NCBI GenBank assembly: GCA_001414485.1
Contig: LLEY01000043.1
Span: forward strand, 124,001 to 188,000
Origin: Calycina herbarum
Taxonomy: Eukaryota; Ascomycota; Leotiomycetes; Helotiales; Pezizellaceae
Direction of reading: 5' to 3'
Length of the DNA stretch: 64,000 nt
The position numbers and the translations under genes are program-made. Below are positions 10,495-24,201 of this stretch, in pieces (the first letter of the stretch is position 1; each line of letters begins with the position of its first letter). The notes below the pieces were generated by a model. It was not told the origin of the DNA, did no database searches, and was given only the letters and a program-made list of their open reading frames with translations.

Positions 10495-13400
10495 GCTGTG
10501 GATCAGACAACCGGGGGTGTTGTTGTATATCTTTCAAATCTTTACTTTGTGCTATGAAGGGCATCTGAGCTCTAATTCATAGAAAATTTCACCTCAGGTA
10601 AGTGTGATCAATTCTTTATCCAGTTTATCCCAAGAAGATTCTTCCCATTTCTATTCTCCCTATCACGAAAGCAAGACCAGTCACAACTCTTATTATATAA
10701 AATCAATAGAACTGCCTTCAACTTACTCAGTCTACGATAATCCCTCTTCGATGGCAGCAGCACCAGTATGTTGCCTGAAAGAACAACGATTAGTCACAGA
10801 GAGCTTCAGGATTTCCTTTTTCTACAGCACTGCCTGATTTTCACTCTCATAGTTATATATTAGATAAATAAAGAAACTTGATTCTACCTTTGTTGTCAGG
10901 CGTACTATTGTTGTCGAATCTCAACCAACTGTCGTTTTCACTTCCTTGATTTCCACCTTTAGGGCATTTTAAATCTTGCATAGAACAATTACTCTTCTTA
11001 GAAAATCGCCATATTTGCTCTGCATCCTTTGCTTAAATATATCTCTACCTAATTTTGTACTTGGTACTTTGGAACCCTGTTGGCTTTCTCTCGCTTTTTT
11101 GCTGCTTCTAGGCGTCTTTCATTGGGAAGGGCTCGTAAGAATAATATAGTACACTTAGAAAGCGGGGAATAACTGGTGCTTGAAATTTTCATCAGCCTAT
11201 AAGTCTTGTAGCGAACCTCATGCTGGTGGTACCACTCAACACAGATTTAGGGATGGCATTCTAATATTTACTTAGCTTAGTTTGACAGGGATTAGAAGGG
11301 AAGAGAGTAATAGGGGTTGATTCTTAAGTTGAGAGGTTTAGTATCTCTGAGCTTAAACTACCAGTAGAGTCCTGGTGCGTACGGTTTACCCAAGCCCACT
11401 TAGCTGTATCATATAAAGAATACCTAACAAACGAATTCGGAGAGAGGCTCTAAAAGAGACCAAACACAATAGGTTACAAAAGAGTAACACTACGAGAGCA
11501 AGGCCACTTATAAAAACGTGCTTGTAATCAACTAGAACACTGTAGTCCATTCACTGCCTGAGACCTGTTGTAGGAAAGTACTTCATTTTTTGGCTGAAAC
11601 TATAATTTGAACTTACGAAAATTTAAGCTGTTATATTTGACAGATGTTTTTATTTTGACAGCGTGAAAGCACTCATAACCGAATTTTGTAAGGGCGGTAA
11701 GAGCAGAAACAACAGTGAGAGTAGAAACGACAGTGGTAAAAGAAACGACAGTGAGAAGTAAAAAACCCCTAAAAGGTGGGGTGAGAAAACAAGCGAATAT
11801 TCCAAAAAAAAACTTTCTTTGAGAAGACGATATATCCTACTGAGATTTTTGAACCCATAGCTGATCTAGGATCAATCGTAATGTAGTTCTTGCCGTGAAC
11901 TGTTTCAATATTTCCTCAAACCATAAACTATAGTCGTGAAATCTAGGTAAGTCAGGGTTCCAACTTTTGCCATCTATCTCTGCTGACCAACGTTTCAAAC
12001 ACCATCTTGCTTGAAGAATTACTTTTTAATAGTCATAACGATCATAATTGATTGCCAGCGCCTCTTCTGAATAACCCCAATCACGGCCCCAAGGAAGGAA
12101 GAGTATATTCTCCATGGGTTTCACATACACAACACTAGAAGAGTACATCAGCACAAGTCAAAATAGAATATCAAGTCTGCCAATATCAATTTTAGTTTAG
12201 TATTGCGACACTTCGCAATTCACTCTCTCTTAAATCTGAACTAGAAGAAAAATTCGACAACAACTATAAATTTAACAGTAGAACACAATTTCATAGACAT
12301 AGTTAGCTTTTAAGAAGTGGCTAGCAGAGAGATTTTTCGCAACGAAGCTATGAAAGGCTAAGTGTCGAAAATACGATAAAGAAGAGCTTAGAATACTAGA
12401 AGATATAATTACTACATAGATAGTCTTTTAGACAGGTGGTTTGACTTTGATAATTAATAGAGAGAGAGAGATAGAGAAGAAGGCGCTCTTATAAGCAGTC
12501 CTCTTTGTTTTTACTACTTTAGCAAAGAGAAGAAGAGATTTACCTCTTAAAGTTAGTAAATTTCAAGCTCTTTTTTCAACTCTTATATACTTTAATAAAT
12601 AGTACTAATAGTGAAAGCATATGGAAAACTATCTACTATTCTTAGACAATACTTAATTAGACTACTAAATATATTTAAAGATTTTTCCTACTTATTAAGA
12701 AGAAAGTATTAAAAAAACAAATAAAAGCAAGGAGTAATATTAATAGTATAAGCTAAGTTAGAAAAAAATAACAAGAGAAGTATTTATATATTCTTCTAGT
12801 AATAGCTAAGCAGATCAAGTATAACGACTATATTACTATAGCTATTAAAGTAGAGTTAGAAATAAGCCTTCTAGAAAGAAGAAGTTTAAGAAGCCTACGT
12901 GAGAAGGTAAACAGTAGAGAACTACATCACTGCTAGAAAATCTTCTGCTAAGACAAAGAAGACCACAACAGTAAGAAAAACACGTTAACAAGAAAAGAAC
13001 AGTGTTAATTTCATCTCAAAATAACAGAAATAAATAGACAGCATGAACGAAAACGACGGCAATCGACCGGATTTTATATCGACAGTGAAAGTACAAACGA
13101 CAGTAAAAGTAAAAACAGCGAACGTTGGCGAGGAGGCATAGGCACATGTTTTTAGTCCAAGTTCCAGAGAAAAAAACCAAAGCTATCCAGGCTGGCTCTG
13201 CTAACGCGTGAGAATCATGTCAGGTTCACTCCAATTTATTTATGCTATGAATCACAGAGATTATACAGTTTGGAGACCCACAATGATTATAAAACCACAG
13301 GCACATTTGAAAAAACTTGACAATCATTAATACTCTCTTAAGATAATAGGGAAGGCTGACTAAGGTTCTAACTATGAGAGCTCCTAGTCTTATACTCAAA

Positions 13401-15467
13401 TTAAAAGAGAATACTAACAAACATAAGCTAATGATTATAAATGTGTCTGCTTGAATGAAAAATGCGACAGCAAACAAAAAATCGACAGTGAAACATCTAT
13501 GAAAATTGTGAAAGTGGTTTTTTTGAGAGATCCTTTCTATTTCTATTACTAATATAAGGTATTGAACTTAAAATGAGAGGCTGCAACTAGGTGTTCCAAA
13601 GAAACAGGAGGTATAACTCCTTCAAGTCGGGTAAAGGTGGTGGTGCTAAGATATTCTTCTATCTCCAATCAAGGGCCAAGTCTTTATTCAACAGATAGTT
13701 AAGAAACAATTCTAATATACAGTTAGCGAAGTTGTTCGAAACCTTACTACATTTGATATTCTAATACTAGAACTAAGCGAGTCTTCATAAATAGCATGAA
13801 CTCTTCTTTAAAACAAAAAGCTATAGACTCTCCTCTCTTCTATAAGGCTTACTAAATCTTGCTCTTAACAACACAGTTCATTTCTGGAGAGTTGATTGGC
13901 TGGTAAACCTTGAAGATACCTTGATAACTCAAGTCAAACTCTAAAAATATTCCTCTAAATCCAATCTGAATTTTTAGAAAATGTGGCAGTAACAGAGAAA
14001 ACGACAATAAAGCCTACTTCGCAAATGTGAAAACTTGCTCTTACTTCAAAATGAAAGGCCTGATATCATTTACGCTATCAAATGTAGAGGATTGGAAGTC
14101 AGTCGAGCGGAGAACTCTTTGTTATCAGTGTTCGTGACCTACAAACTCGATGAATAGGGGCCTTCGTTGTATGCTGCCCTCCGCTGTCCTCTCATAGCCT
14201 CCATATCTGTGAATTTTTACATTGATTGCTGAAATGGAATCCAAGTCCCGTAGTTAGTGAATATGAGAACTTATTCACTACTACCTTTTATATCTTAAAT
14301 CCGCCGCTTGGGAAACTAAGCTAGGCTTTTATAGTGAAGTTATTCTGAAACGTCTATGTAGACTGCCATATCTAGATTGGAGAGGGCATATTCTTGTGAT
14401 CAAGAATTATGCCTCTCTGTGAAAACGGTCTACTCGAAAGAATGAGTAAGATTAGCAAAATATATCTTAAGATGTCAGTCAATCTAATAGATATATTTAC
14501 TACTCTTCCACCTCAAATCCGAGTTTTTGAATTCATCGACAGCAGTAAAAGAATCGACAGTAAAAGCCCTTTCCACGAGTTTCCAAAACTCACACCCAAA
14601 GTAGAGGGGAGTGTCCGAATATCTAAGTATTGAAAGCTAAGAGATAGAGAGGCGAAGAAAGCTTGCTATGATCAGACCACGCAACACACAAGCCCTGTAA
14701 TCGAAAGATTCAAAGTATCGTCTCTGTATCGTCTCCGCCGTTTACTACTTGTATAGATAAGGCTAGAATTACCAAGCATGAATTCAAGTTTCGGAATTAC
14801 AGTAGTGCATGTGAGGACTCATTCACTACTACATCTGAAAAGCATCTCCACTCAGCGGGTCTTCTAGAAATAGAATATTCTCAAAACAAGAAGCCTCAAA
14901 AACAGACAAGAAAAGGGCAGAGTGCGACGCCATGCTGGCGCCTCTCGGCCAAAAAAAATGTCAGCCAGAAAAAATAAAAGAAAGACACCCAAAAGGCTTC
15001 GGATCAACAAACTACGGTGGAACCTCAAGTCAGGCTCCCGAACTTCTTAGAGCATCGTGTAGCATGAAATTTAAGACAACGTCAATGCGAAGTGGTCAGT
15101 TGAGCAATTATGCAAGGTGCTAAATATCGACGAGAGATTGTTGAAGATTATACGCCGCGAACTCTCGCCAAGGCTTTGTTTCTCTTTACAAAGACGAAGT
15201 AGGTAGGAAATCTAACGCTAGGCCAGGAGAAGAGCAACTGACACTTACTTCTACCTATATCTGAAATAATAAGATTCTCGACAGTAACTCGAAAATCGAC
15301 AGTAAGACTTACTTTCACCAATTCAAAAAAAACTTAGACTTTGTAAAGTATTATAGACAATCTCTTATCATTTAAATTATCAAATACAAAAGAGTTTAAC
15401 TGTGAGAAGAGAAGTGTGCGAGACTTTCTATACTGTGAGACTAGCTTCTTCCGAGTTTCTTTGCTAG
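10495..15467. repeat. Gene-free block of degenerate dispersed repeats with paired CGACAGT boxes
   Basis: About 5 kb of AT-rich DNA without a supported gene. Paired or triple boxes of the form CGACAGT, usually about 15-25 bp apart, occur near 11708, 13070, 13465, 13985, 14536 and 15279. They recur about every 0.4-0.75 kb in the 13.0-15.3 kb part. Other phrases also recur: TAGTGAATATGAGAACTT (14251, and a diverged form near 14805) and GATCAGACCACGCAACA (14670), both seen again at 26-28 kb. This looks like a series of decayed copies of one long repeat, in the same orientation over most of the block. 12.4-12.9 kb is RIP-like, AT-rich sequence without recognisable content. Confidence 0.55.
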
Positions 15468-15469
15468 TA

Positions 15470-15585
15470 CAGTCAGTTGCGAGTTAAGCTTGAATTTGTC
15501 CACTTTTTTTATAATCCGAGCGTTTTATATACCGTAATCGTGCCTAGGAGGCCCTATAGAAATATTAGCTAAATAACCACTTATT
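15470..15585 (+). repeat. Left terminal inverted repeat of the Tc1/mariner-like transposon
   Basis: Matches the reverse complement of 25699-25813 over essentially its whole length; the differences I see are mainly C/T or G/A changes plus one T in a T-run. It opens with CAGT, as pogo/Tc1-type ends often do. Confidence 0.85.
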
Positions 15586-15616
15586 GCCTTGTTCTTAATA
15601 CCTTTGATACTCTAAT

Positions 15617-17866
15617 ATGCCTAGGAATATGCGCTTATAAGGCCCTAGGCCAGAGATACCTAAATCACCCTCTAAAGTTAAAAAAGCTACTAAAAAAGCT
15701 ACTAAAAAGGCCCCCTCTCCTACCACCGATATGCCACCACTACTACCACTACTAAGGAAGGTTATAATCGATATAGGAGCTTTAGTAAGAGCTAGCTCAA
15801 AGGCTCTAGAAGCACGCCTTCCTAGTAAGAGCCCTTTGACAGTACTAGGCTCTTATATACCCTTAATTGCCCCCCTCTCCAAAGCCGCCAAATTACAACA
15901 ATCGATCGAGGAAGATAATACGATATATATAGAAGAGGAAAGAGCCGACGCCGAAAGAGAGGAGGAATACTAGATAAGAGAAAGGAGAGAGAGAGAGGCG
16001 GCGAGGGCGAGGGCGAGAGCGAGGGCGAGAAAAGAAGCTAAAGAGGAGGCTGAATATATATTAATCTTTAAGGAGGAGGATTCTATAGCCTCGTTAGCGA
16101 AGTCTAAAAAGAAGAGAACCTTTCTATCTACTAAGCTTACTAAGAGTGATAGTAATAAAGCTTAAAAGACTCCTAGAAAGAAGACCCTCTCTAAAGTATT
16201 AAATACCTTAAAAGCGCTAGTTATAGCGATTAAGGTAAAGACGTACGTAGATAGTATATAAGAGAGGACTTTTAATAAGCTCTTAAATTTAGGGCTTAAG
16301 GATTGAGAGGTAGACTTTGTATATATAGTAGCGAATATATATAGAGTAGTAGATAGATTTATTAATAGCTATTTTAGACGTAATCGAGGGCGCCGAGATC
16401 CTGATTATTAGATAGCTATTTAGAGCGTAAAGAGCGATCTTAAAAGATATAATATTAGTAATTAGAGAGATTAGAACGACTTTAAGAAGGCTCTAGAGTA
16501 TACTAAGATAATTAGAGAGAAGATAATCTAATACGTTTTAGTAGTATACTATAGCGTAAACAACGATCTAAATAATCCTATTAATTTAAAGACTATAAAG
16601 GCTCTAGAGAAAGAGAGCGCTAAAAAGCCTAAGGGCGTTACTAACGTATATAACGAAGCAGCGAACGAATTAAGTAACGAGAGCAATCTATTCTTTATCG
16701 AATCTTTAAGTAATAACGACAGCGAAGCTTAGAGGTATATAGATAAGAAGGCAGTATAGAAGGCAGCGGCGGCGTCTCTCTTATATAAGAGAAAGAGAGA
16801 TAAAAGAAATACTTAAAAGAAGGCGTAAAAGGCGAAGAGAGCGCGCTCTACTATAATAATTAGACAGCTCGACGATTTAGTAATTAAGAGAGCGTCGTAA
16901 GTAGAAGTACTAGGAGCGACAGTAAAGATTTAAAAGAACTTTAGATATACTAAAGATACGTATACTAACTTCCCTAGAACGTGCTACGTATAACCTACTA
17001 CTCTTAATTACTATATAATAAGGTATTCGGATATAAAGTTATAAGCGAAGAGAGTATATAGAGGCTAGGGATTAACAACTACTTCTCCTACGTTCGTTAT
17101 TACAAATTTAATATATATAAATAAAAAAGGAGAGATAAAGAGAGATATAATAGCACTTCTACTAGTATATATAAGTAGGGGATATAATACACTTTTAAAT
17201 ATATACTTTAATTCCCTAGTAGTTACTAGAGATAATTTAAGAGTTAACGCTATTAAGGAGCCTATACTTCTACGCTCTCTTCTACTACTTATAATACTAT
17301 TTAAGTAATCTATAGCTCTCTCTTATCGTCTCTTAAGTGCTATAGATTATAATAAGTATAAAGTAAGATCTATAGTAGAATTATAGTATATATTTTAGAT
17401 ATAGTATAAAAGTATATATAATCTTTCTTAATTTAGTATTTAGATATATAACGATTATATCTAAGTAGCTTAGGAATAATTCCTAAGCTTTAAAGACTTT
17501 TATAAATTAAATATAGTAGAATTAGTATATTTAGATATCGCTCTTAGTATATAGAAGACGTTATCTAAGGATATTAGTACTTTTAAGAAAGTATATAAGA
17601 AGAATAGATTTATATAAGAGCTTTAAGACGAGCTCTAAGACGAGTCTTAAAAAGAGACTTAAAAAGAGCTTTTTTAAAGGCCTTTAAAAGACGTCTAAGA
17701 GTATAAAAGAGAGACGATTATTAATCTTAAAAGTAATATAAGTAGTAGTAGAAGTAAGAATAAGAATAAGAATAAGAATAATAATAAGAATAAGAATATA
17801 TAAGATCTTATAGATGTAATTTAGAAGGTCTACGCTAGAGAGAGAGAAGAATCGAGAAATTTTTAA
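15617..17866 (+). pseudogene. Long RIP-inactivated accessory ORF of the DNA transposon, function unknown
   Basis: One frame can be followed from an ATG at 15617 (MPRNMRL, then a stop where Gln would fit) for roughly 750 codons. It is broken by nonsense codons explained by CAG/CAA/TGG decay; I noticed no frameshift. The longest stop-free piece (15731-15973) encodes a Pro/Leu/Lys stretch and an acidic EEER region. An Ala-Arg repeat (ARARARAR) follows at about 16000-16035, several Lys/Arg-rich patches lie further on, and there is a Lys-Asn repeat (KNKNKN) near 17760. It resembles no transposase I know. It lies convergent to the transposase of the same element and could be an accessory DNA-binding or Gag-like protein; that is a guess. 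Confidence 0.5.
15990..16032 (+). repeat. GCGAGG/GCGAGA minisatellite
   Basis: Short tandem hexamers (GAGGGC/GCGAGA) coding an Ala-Arg repeat inside the accessory frame. This GC-rich patch stands out in the AT-rich element because it contains no CpA or TpG to mutate. Confidence 0.8.
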
Positions 17867-18825
17867 TAATTATAATTAATTTTTTAACTTATAATATAGA
17901 TTCTTTATAGTGTTATTTATGTCTATAAAGAAGAAACTAGCTTATTTTAATAAATAATAGATTTGTTATAATTTTTTAAAGATTTTAGGTTACTAGAACG
18001 TCTAGTAAGAGTATAGTAGTTTAATATTTAAAATTTACTAAAAGAGTTTAGTACTATAGAGCCGTAGCCTAATTAGGTTTAGCGCTCGCAGAGCCTTATT
18101 ACTATATATAAAAAACTACTAAATTAATAATATTAGATATTAACGAATATATACTAAAATCAGCTTCTATAAATATATACTAAATATAAGCTTCGATAGA
18201 CGTTTTAAGAGTATAGTTTAAGAGAGAGATACTTTTATTATTTATATATTTACTTTATTATCTAGTTCCTCTTTTATACTAATTTTATAAGAGTAAAACG
18301 ATTATACTTATCTTTACTTCTTATACTTTAAAAAACCTATATACGATATCGAATATTAGTATAAGATAGTAGATATATATATAAAAGGTGTTAGAGAGCG
18401 TTCTACTATTATCTTAGGTATTAGAGATTATATATTCTATAGCTCTCTTAAAAGAACGACCTCTTACTTTAATTATATATATAAGCTTCTTAGAGACGAT
18501 TATAGAGTACTTATATACCTTCTACTCTTCTCGAATTAATATAACAATAGCTTTGATTCTAATAGTAACCTTTAGAACAGTTATACTCGATAGAGAGTAT
18601 ATAAGAGAAGTAGATATTTATAGAAGAAGAAGTAGCTTAAAGTAATATAGTTTAAGCGTAATTCTTTAAATTAATTATATATAATATAATCTATTTAATA
18701 TTATAAAAGCAATTTTTAAAGTATCTCTTAGCTCTCTTTTTCACGCTCTCTTCTTTACTTATATATAGTATTTACTCTTATAAAAAGCCTTTAAAGCTAT
18801 TATAATTAGAGGAGATATATACTTG
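17867..18825 (-). pseudogene. Decayed DNA-transposon interior, possibly the transposase 3' end
   Basis: This lies between the accessory ORF and the retrotransposon. On the minus strand it should hold whatever followed the transposase piece now at 24755-25622, because the retrotransposon split the gene. I can read Lys/Arg-rich stretches there with many stops but no convincing motif. Confidence 0.3.
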
Positions 18826-18830
18826 TTTAT

Positions 18831-19159
18831 TATAACAAACCTAATCTGCTAGCTCTCTGGTAGTTATCCTTACCTGTAGTATATACAGGTGTAGCGGATA
18901 ATCAGAGAAGTAAGAGGTGGTTTAATTGAAGATCTAAAGCTATAGAAGAGAAGAGAAGGAAAGAGGAGACTTCTAGAGGTCTTATAATATAGAGATAGCT
19001 AAGGAATCGATAAGTTATAAGAATGTTGATCTGTTTATAGAAATAGTTCCTAGCTTAGGTAGGAATAGTTCTAGGCTAGGCTAGGAATAGCAGGCTTTGC
19101 AGACGCCGGCGAGTAGCTGTACGCGAGTTATATACTCGGCGGTGGCCAGGTCTGTAATA
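18831..19159 (-). repeat. 3' LTR of the nested Gypsy element
   Basis: 329 bp, the same length as 24421-24749. The differences between the two LTRs are chiefly C/T and G/A; for example GAGTTATATACTCGG here against GAGTCACGTGCTCGG in the other LTR. Confidence 0.92.
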
Positions 19160-19179
19160 TTACCTCTCTTTTTAAGTAG

Positions 19180-22100
19180 AGCTCGCCTGCGAGCTCTGAA
19201 CCTACTACTCTATAGGTAATTTATCCTCGTCCTTATAATATTCCGGCTCGTCTATACTATCTTCCTAGCTCTATAACTATTCTACTAAGTACCTAGGAGG
19301 CCTTAGGAGAGAAGGATTTAGAGCGTGAAACTCTTAAAGCTTATACGAGTAGCCTATAAAGTCAGAAGCTAGGTACTAGACCGGGTCTAGCTCGCTTTAT
19401 ATCTATTAAACCCGGTATTATAATTTTCTATAATAGCCTCTAAAGGCTAGTACTTAGTCTATATCCTATTTGTTATACCTATTAACTATAATAGGCAGTC
19501 CTAGTTCCTGTAGCTAGCCTAGTAACAGATTATTAGAAGCTTTGTAAAGCTTATCTATAAAGATTATAGGCTATATTTTAATTATTAGAGGTAGGTCGAC
19601 CTAGAAAGCGTTTCTAACCTTTTCTAGAACTGTATACAGACCAGCTATCTACTAGTCAAGCTTACAGCTTAGGCGGTCTATATTCTACGTCTTTGTTAAT
19701 ACGTAGACCTTATCGCCTATAGCAAAGTCTACTAGTCGCCGGTGCTTGTTTGCTTGCTTACGCTAGCGTTCCTAAGCAGCCTCGATTCCCTTACAAGCGG
19801 TTTCCTAGGCGCTATATATACAGGTTACGTACGCAACTGCTTTGTCTTATAAAAGCTGTTTATAGACGCTTATTAGCTCTTCCAGGCTCTGGCGGACTTA
19901 ATTAAAGCTAGTACATAGCACGTAACCAAGCTCGATTTATATAGGCGGAAGAGTCGTTAAGTCCTAGAGAAGTATAGCTTAAGTATAGTTTATAATCAGC
20001 ATTAGTTTAGACTAGTTATCTTAATAGTAGTTTATAAACGAGCAAAGGCGTTGGTTAATCTACTAGTTTATATTCTTAGTTTAATCGTTGGTTTATACGT
20101 ATACGGCCGTAGATAGCTTAATCTTAGTCTCTAGGATCCGGTTAAACTCTTACTAGAACTCTAAGACGAATTACAGACCGCGGTTAGAGACAATAGTATC
20201 TGACGGTCTATAATAGTACTATACATGGTTAAGGTAGATCTACGCAGTCTTTTTTACGTCCGTAGTCTTTAGGTAAGGGATAGAGACAGATCTCTTACTT
20301 AGCTAGCAGATAAAGATAATAATTATATCTATCCTAGACTTATTAAAAGGGAATTTCTTAAAATCAACTAATATATGTTACTATAAGCGATCTAGGATAG
20401 GCAAGGGGTTGAGGAGTCTAGGGGGGCGGTCTTATAGTACGTAAGAGCGACGGCAGGTCTAGCAGTTATAGACGAATCGTTATATATCTAAATAAAGATA
20501 CAGCTAGTAGTAGCAGTCTATAACTAGCTTTAGAGTCTTAGATTATCTAGAGTAGGCTACTAAGACTTGATTATAAACCTCGCTTAGTAAGCGTACTTTG
20601 AGATCGTCGTCCTTAGGCAGGATAAGCCGTTCTTAGTATAGTAGAAGGCTGTTACAGGTTATCTAGCTAGGGCGTTCGTCCGTAGCGTACTAGCGGAGAA
20701 CGTTAAGGCCTATACTTATATAATTAGCTTATAAGATATCGTCAATTAAGTCGTATAGTCCGTCAGCTACTCTAACAGGTGTAATATCTATAGAAAGGTC
20801 TAAGTCTAGGTCTATAATAATCCGCGAGTTGAGATTCTCGGGCTATAAGAGGACTTATATATAAGTAGATATCTTTATTACTATTTAACTATCTACTTCT
20901 TAGTCCTAGCAAGTAAGAGAATCTACTTAATTCTAGCTACTAGGCTTATAAGTAAGTAGGAAGTTAAATCAAGAGAGGGTTTTAGTCTAGTAGGCTTGTT
21001 AGCTAGATAAGGCTTTAGTTGTTATAAAGTACTTAAGAGCTTTATAGTCTAAAATAACCTGTACCTAGTATAGAGACCCTTCAAGCTTAGGTCTCCAGGC
21101 TTCTAAAGAACGTATAATAGCTAGTATCTCTTTATTATAAATCAGGTAGTTAATCTTAGTAGGTATTATTATCTTAGAGAAGTAAGTTACAGAGTACTAC
21201 TCTTAACTCAGCTGTAACTAAAGAAGTATACTACTAAGAACGCTATCAGAGGAATCAGTCTTAACTATAGACTTATATTACAGATTAAAGTATATAAGAA
21301 GAGGTATATTAATAAGCTAGGCCTTTAGCTTAGAGAAGGCGTCTTAATAAGCAGGTGTCTACTAAAACAGCTGGTCTTTATAAGTTAAAGCTGTTAACAG
21401 GCGTATAACTCGTCCGTAGTTAAGAATAAACTTCTAATAGAAGTTACAAAAGCTAAGAAAAGACTAAATACCACAGACTATAATAAAGCGTTCCTAGTTA
21501 TAGATCGTTTCTATCTTTTCTAGGTCTACTTTAATACTATTAATACTTATATAGAAGCCTAAGTACTTTATATAAGTAATATTAAACTTAGATTTCTTAA
21601 TATTAGCTTATAAGCTAGCTTTATAAAGCTGTAAAAGGACCTTATAAACGTGTTTCTAATAGTCTAGCTTGTTCTTAGAGTAAATAAGAATATTATTAAA
21701 GTAGGTAGTATAAAAGTCGTCTAAATAGTTAAAGAGTACGTTATTTATAAACTATTAATATATTATAGATCCGTTAGTTAGTCTAAAAGATATAACTTTA
21801 CACTTATAAGCTCTATAATAGGTCTAGAACGTTATTAGTTCCTTAGACTTAGAGTTAATCCGAATCTGGTAAAAAGCTTATCGTATATCTAGCTTTATAA
21901 AGATATAAGCCTTACCTAGATAAGTAAGAGTTTCGTCGATTAATAGAAGAGGATACTAGTTCTTATAAGTCAGGTTATTTAGCTTATAGTAATTAATATA
22001 GAACTATAGAGAGCTATCAGACTTCTTAACAAAGAGAATCAGAGCTGTAAAAAGGGCTTAACTAGCCTTAATAAAACCTTTATAAAAGTTCTTAATAAGA

Positions 22101-23250
22101 TATTATTTTATAGCCTAGAGCTCGTCCGTTAACTAGTGGCGGAGAGGGCTATAAGACAAGTCGTCTACGTTCCTATTTATAAGTTCGATCTTATAGTTAT
22201 ATAGACAACGAGGGAGAAGAGTATTAGACACAGCTTTAGAGAAAACGTCTACGAGATCCTAGTAGACTCTAGAGAGGCTTTCTTAGACCCGTAAGTCGTC
22301 TTTTTAATCTATAAGCTTTTTTTCTATTAAGTAATCAATCTTATAAAGAGAGGTACTAAAGGCCGTAGCTTTAGTATCTTATAGGTTATAGCGATATATA
22401 GCAGTACTAATAACAGTGATGTCTACTAGTAGTAGGTTAAGACGTACACGTTTCAGGCGCGCTATAGAGGCTTTACAGATATCTAAACCTATAAGAGCGC
22501 GGTTTATATTTCGTAAGTTGTTTTAGCAGTCCTAGTACTCGCTATAACGTACGGCTAGGGGTGTAGTAGGCGGGCGCGCTAGGATCCGAGAGACTGGCAG
22601 CTCGTTAACAAGGCTTATAGACAGTTGTAGGTCTTCTTAGTATTTGTATATAACCTGTTCTTCTAGAGTCTAATCGCGGCGATCCGTGTTAGCTTAGTAA
22701 TCTAGGTTTAAGAGCCGAGTTTATAGGATCCTAGGATCTAGGAGGCGTAGCCGGACAAGGTTAGGAGAAGGAGGGAGATCTGCGGGCTATATAAGTCGTC
22801 GCTAGTAGGGGTTAAGTTATACGTTAAGCTAGTTAAACTATATACGCCTAAGAATAAGGTTCTAATAGCTAGTATTAAGAAGGACTATAGAGACGTTATA
22901 CTATTTACAGCCGTCTATATATAAGTAAAGAATAATATAGTAGTCCGCGGACTATCGACTCTGTCTATTAAAGCCGCGAACTATAATAGGAGTAGGAAGA
23001 GTATAAATAGTTAAAGAGAAGAAGTAAGCCAGCCTTTAAGCGAACTTTATACTAATAAGTATAAAGCTGTTTACTCTAGTATCAGCTAGAGTAGAGGTTT
23101 TAAATCTATATCTATTATAGACTAAGTTATAAGAGACTATAAACTGTTTTCCTCTAAGTAGCTAACTTAGATCGATAGCTAACTAGCTAGGACCTCGGTA
23201 AAGCAAGCCTAGAGGGGAGACTTTCCTTAGACTTGGTCGTTTTCCGACTA
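19180..23250 (-). pseudogene. Gypsy pol relic (PR-RT-RNaseH-IN-chromodomain)
   Basis: Read on the minus strand. The reverse transcriptase stretch INNVLFNYLDDF precedes TYFNNILIYS (about 21683-21713), where the catalytic Asp pair of the YxDD box has become Asn-Asn. The integrase zinc region reads YNC*TCRRS near 20460-20480, followed by the PLPI..DR stretch common to fungal Gypsy integrases. FAIGDKVYVLTK lies near 19700-19730 in the integrase C-terminal part. A chromodomain-like stretch follows near 19400-19460 (LAFRGYYRKL*YRV). Nonsense codons are consistent with TGG, CAG and CAA decay. Confidence 0.85.
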
Positions 23251-24201
23251 TTCTAAGTCGGACGTAGGCTCTATAAGCTTATTAACGTCTATAATAGACT
23301 TAGAGTTCTTAGAGCATTCGCGGGCATAGTACCTAGTCCTCTTACACTTAAAGCAGGCGTTATCTAGTTCCTTACAAGTAGGCGTTGGTTCACGTAATAG
23401 TCTATAAAAGCGGGGGGGCGGGGTAGAGGAGGTTATATAGAACGTAGTTTAAGTAGTAGTGAAAGTTCTAGCTAGGCGGGAGGTAGTAGTAGCAGTTATA
23501 GGCTAGGGGATGAGATAAGCGGTCTATAAGTTGCTTCTACAGAGCTGAAGTCTTCGTAAGTTCTTATTAACAAGTCGACACTTGTTTACTAGGGCCGTAC
23601 TTATAAGCAGGACGTCTAAGAATAGTAAGACGGACTGTTATAGAGGTAGCATAAGCTTATTATATAAGTCGGGCTATAAGTCGTCTGTCGGGATCCGTCT
23701 AATACCTATAAGATATAAGAAGCGAGTATAGAAGGTTACAAAAGTCTCGTTATCTCTTATAACAAGCTAGCGGAATTCGATACGAGCGTCTTATACTTTA
23801 AACAGGTTCTCTAGGATATCTATAAGATATACGATTATTTCTTTTATAGACTAAAACAGCTTAGGTCCCTTCCGATAACAGAGCGTAAGATACTTCTAAG
23901 TAATATTAGCTATATAGTTAAAAACGTAAGCTATCTTTGCTTCCTCTAGCTTAAACATAGAGGCGTTAATAAGAAACTTGTCCTTAATCTAGATCTTCTA
24001 GTTATTAAAGGTTAGAGATAAGCTATCTATTAGAGGCTTAGTATCCTTAAGCTTAACTATAAACGACCTATGTTATCTAGTTTCAGATAGGGTATTCTCT
24101 TATAAAGGGGTATAGACGTTGTCTAGTTATTTTCGTAGTAGGTAGACCTGTTTTAGAGCTATAGCGAGCTGTTGAGCGTTTATAAGCTAGTCGGTAGACA
24201 T
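23250..24201 (-). pseudogene. Gypsy gag relic with damaged zinc knuckle
   Basis: The frame opens with ATG at 24201 (MSTD, then a stop) about 220 bp inside the 5' LTR. It runs through a charged Gag-like region to a CCHC knuckle at 23314-23355 that reads CFKCKRTRYYAREC. The His position is Tyr, the result of CAC-to-TAC, so RNA binding would be lost even without the stops. Confidence 0.8.
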
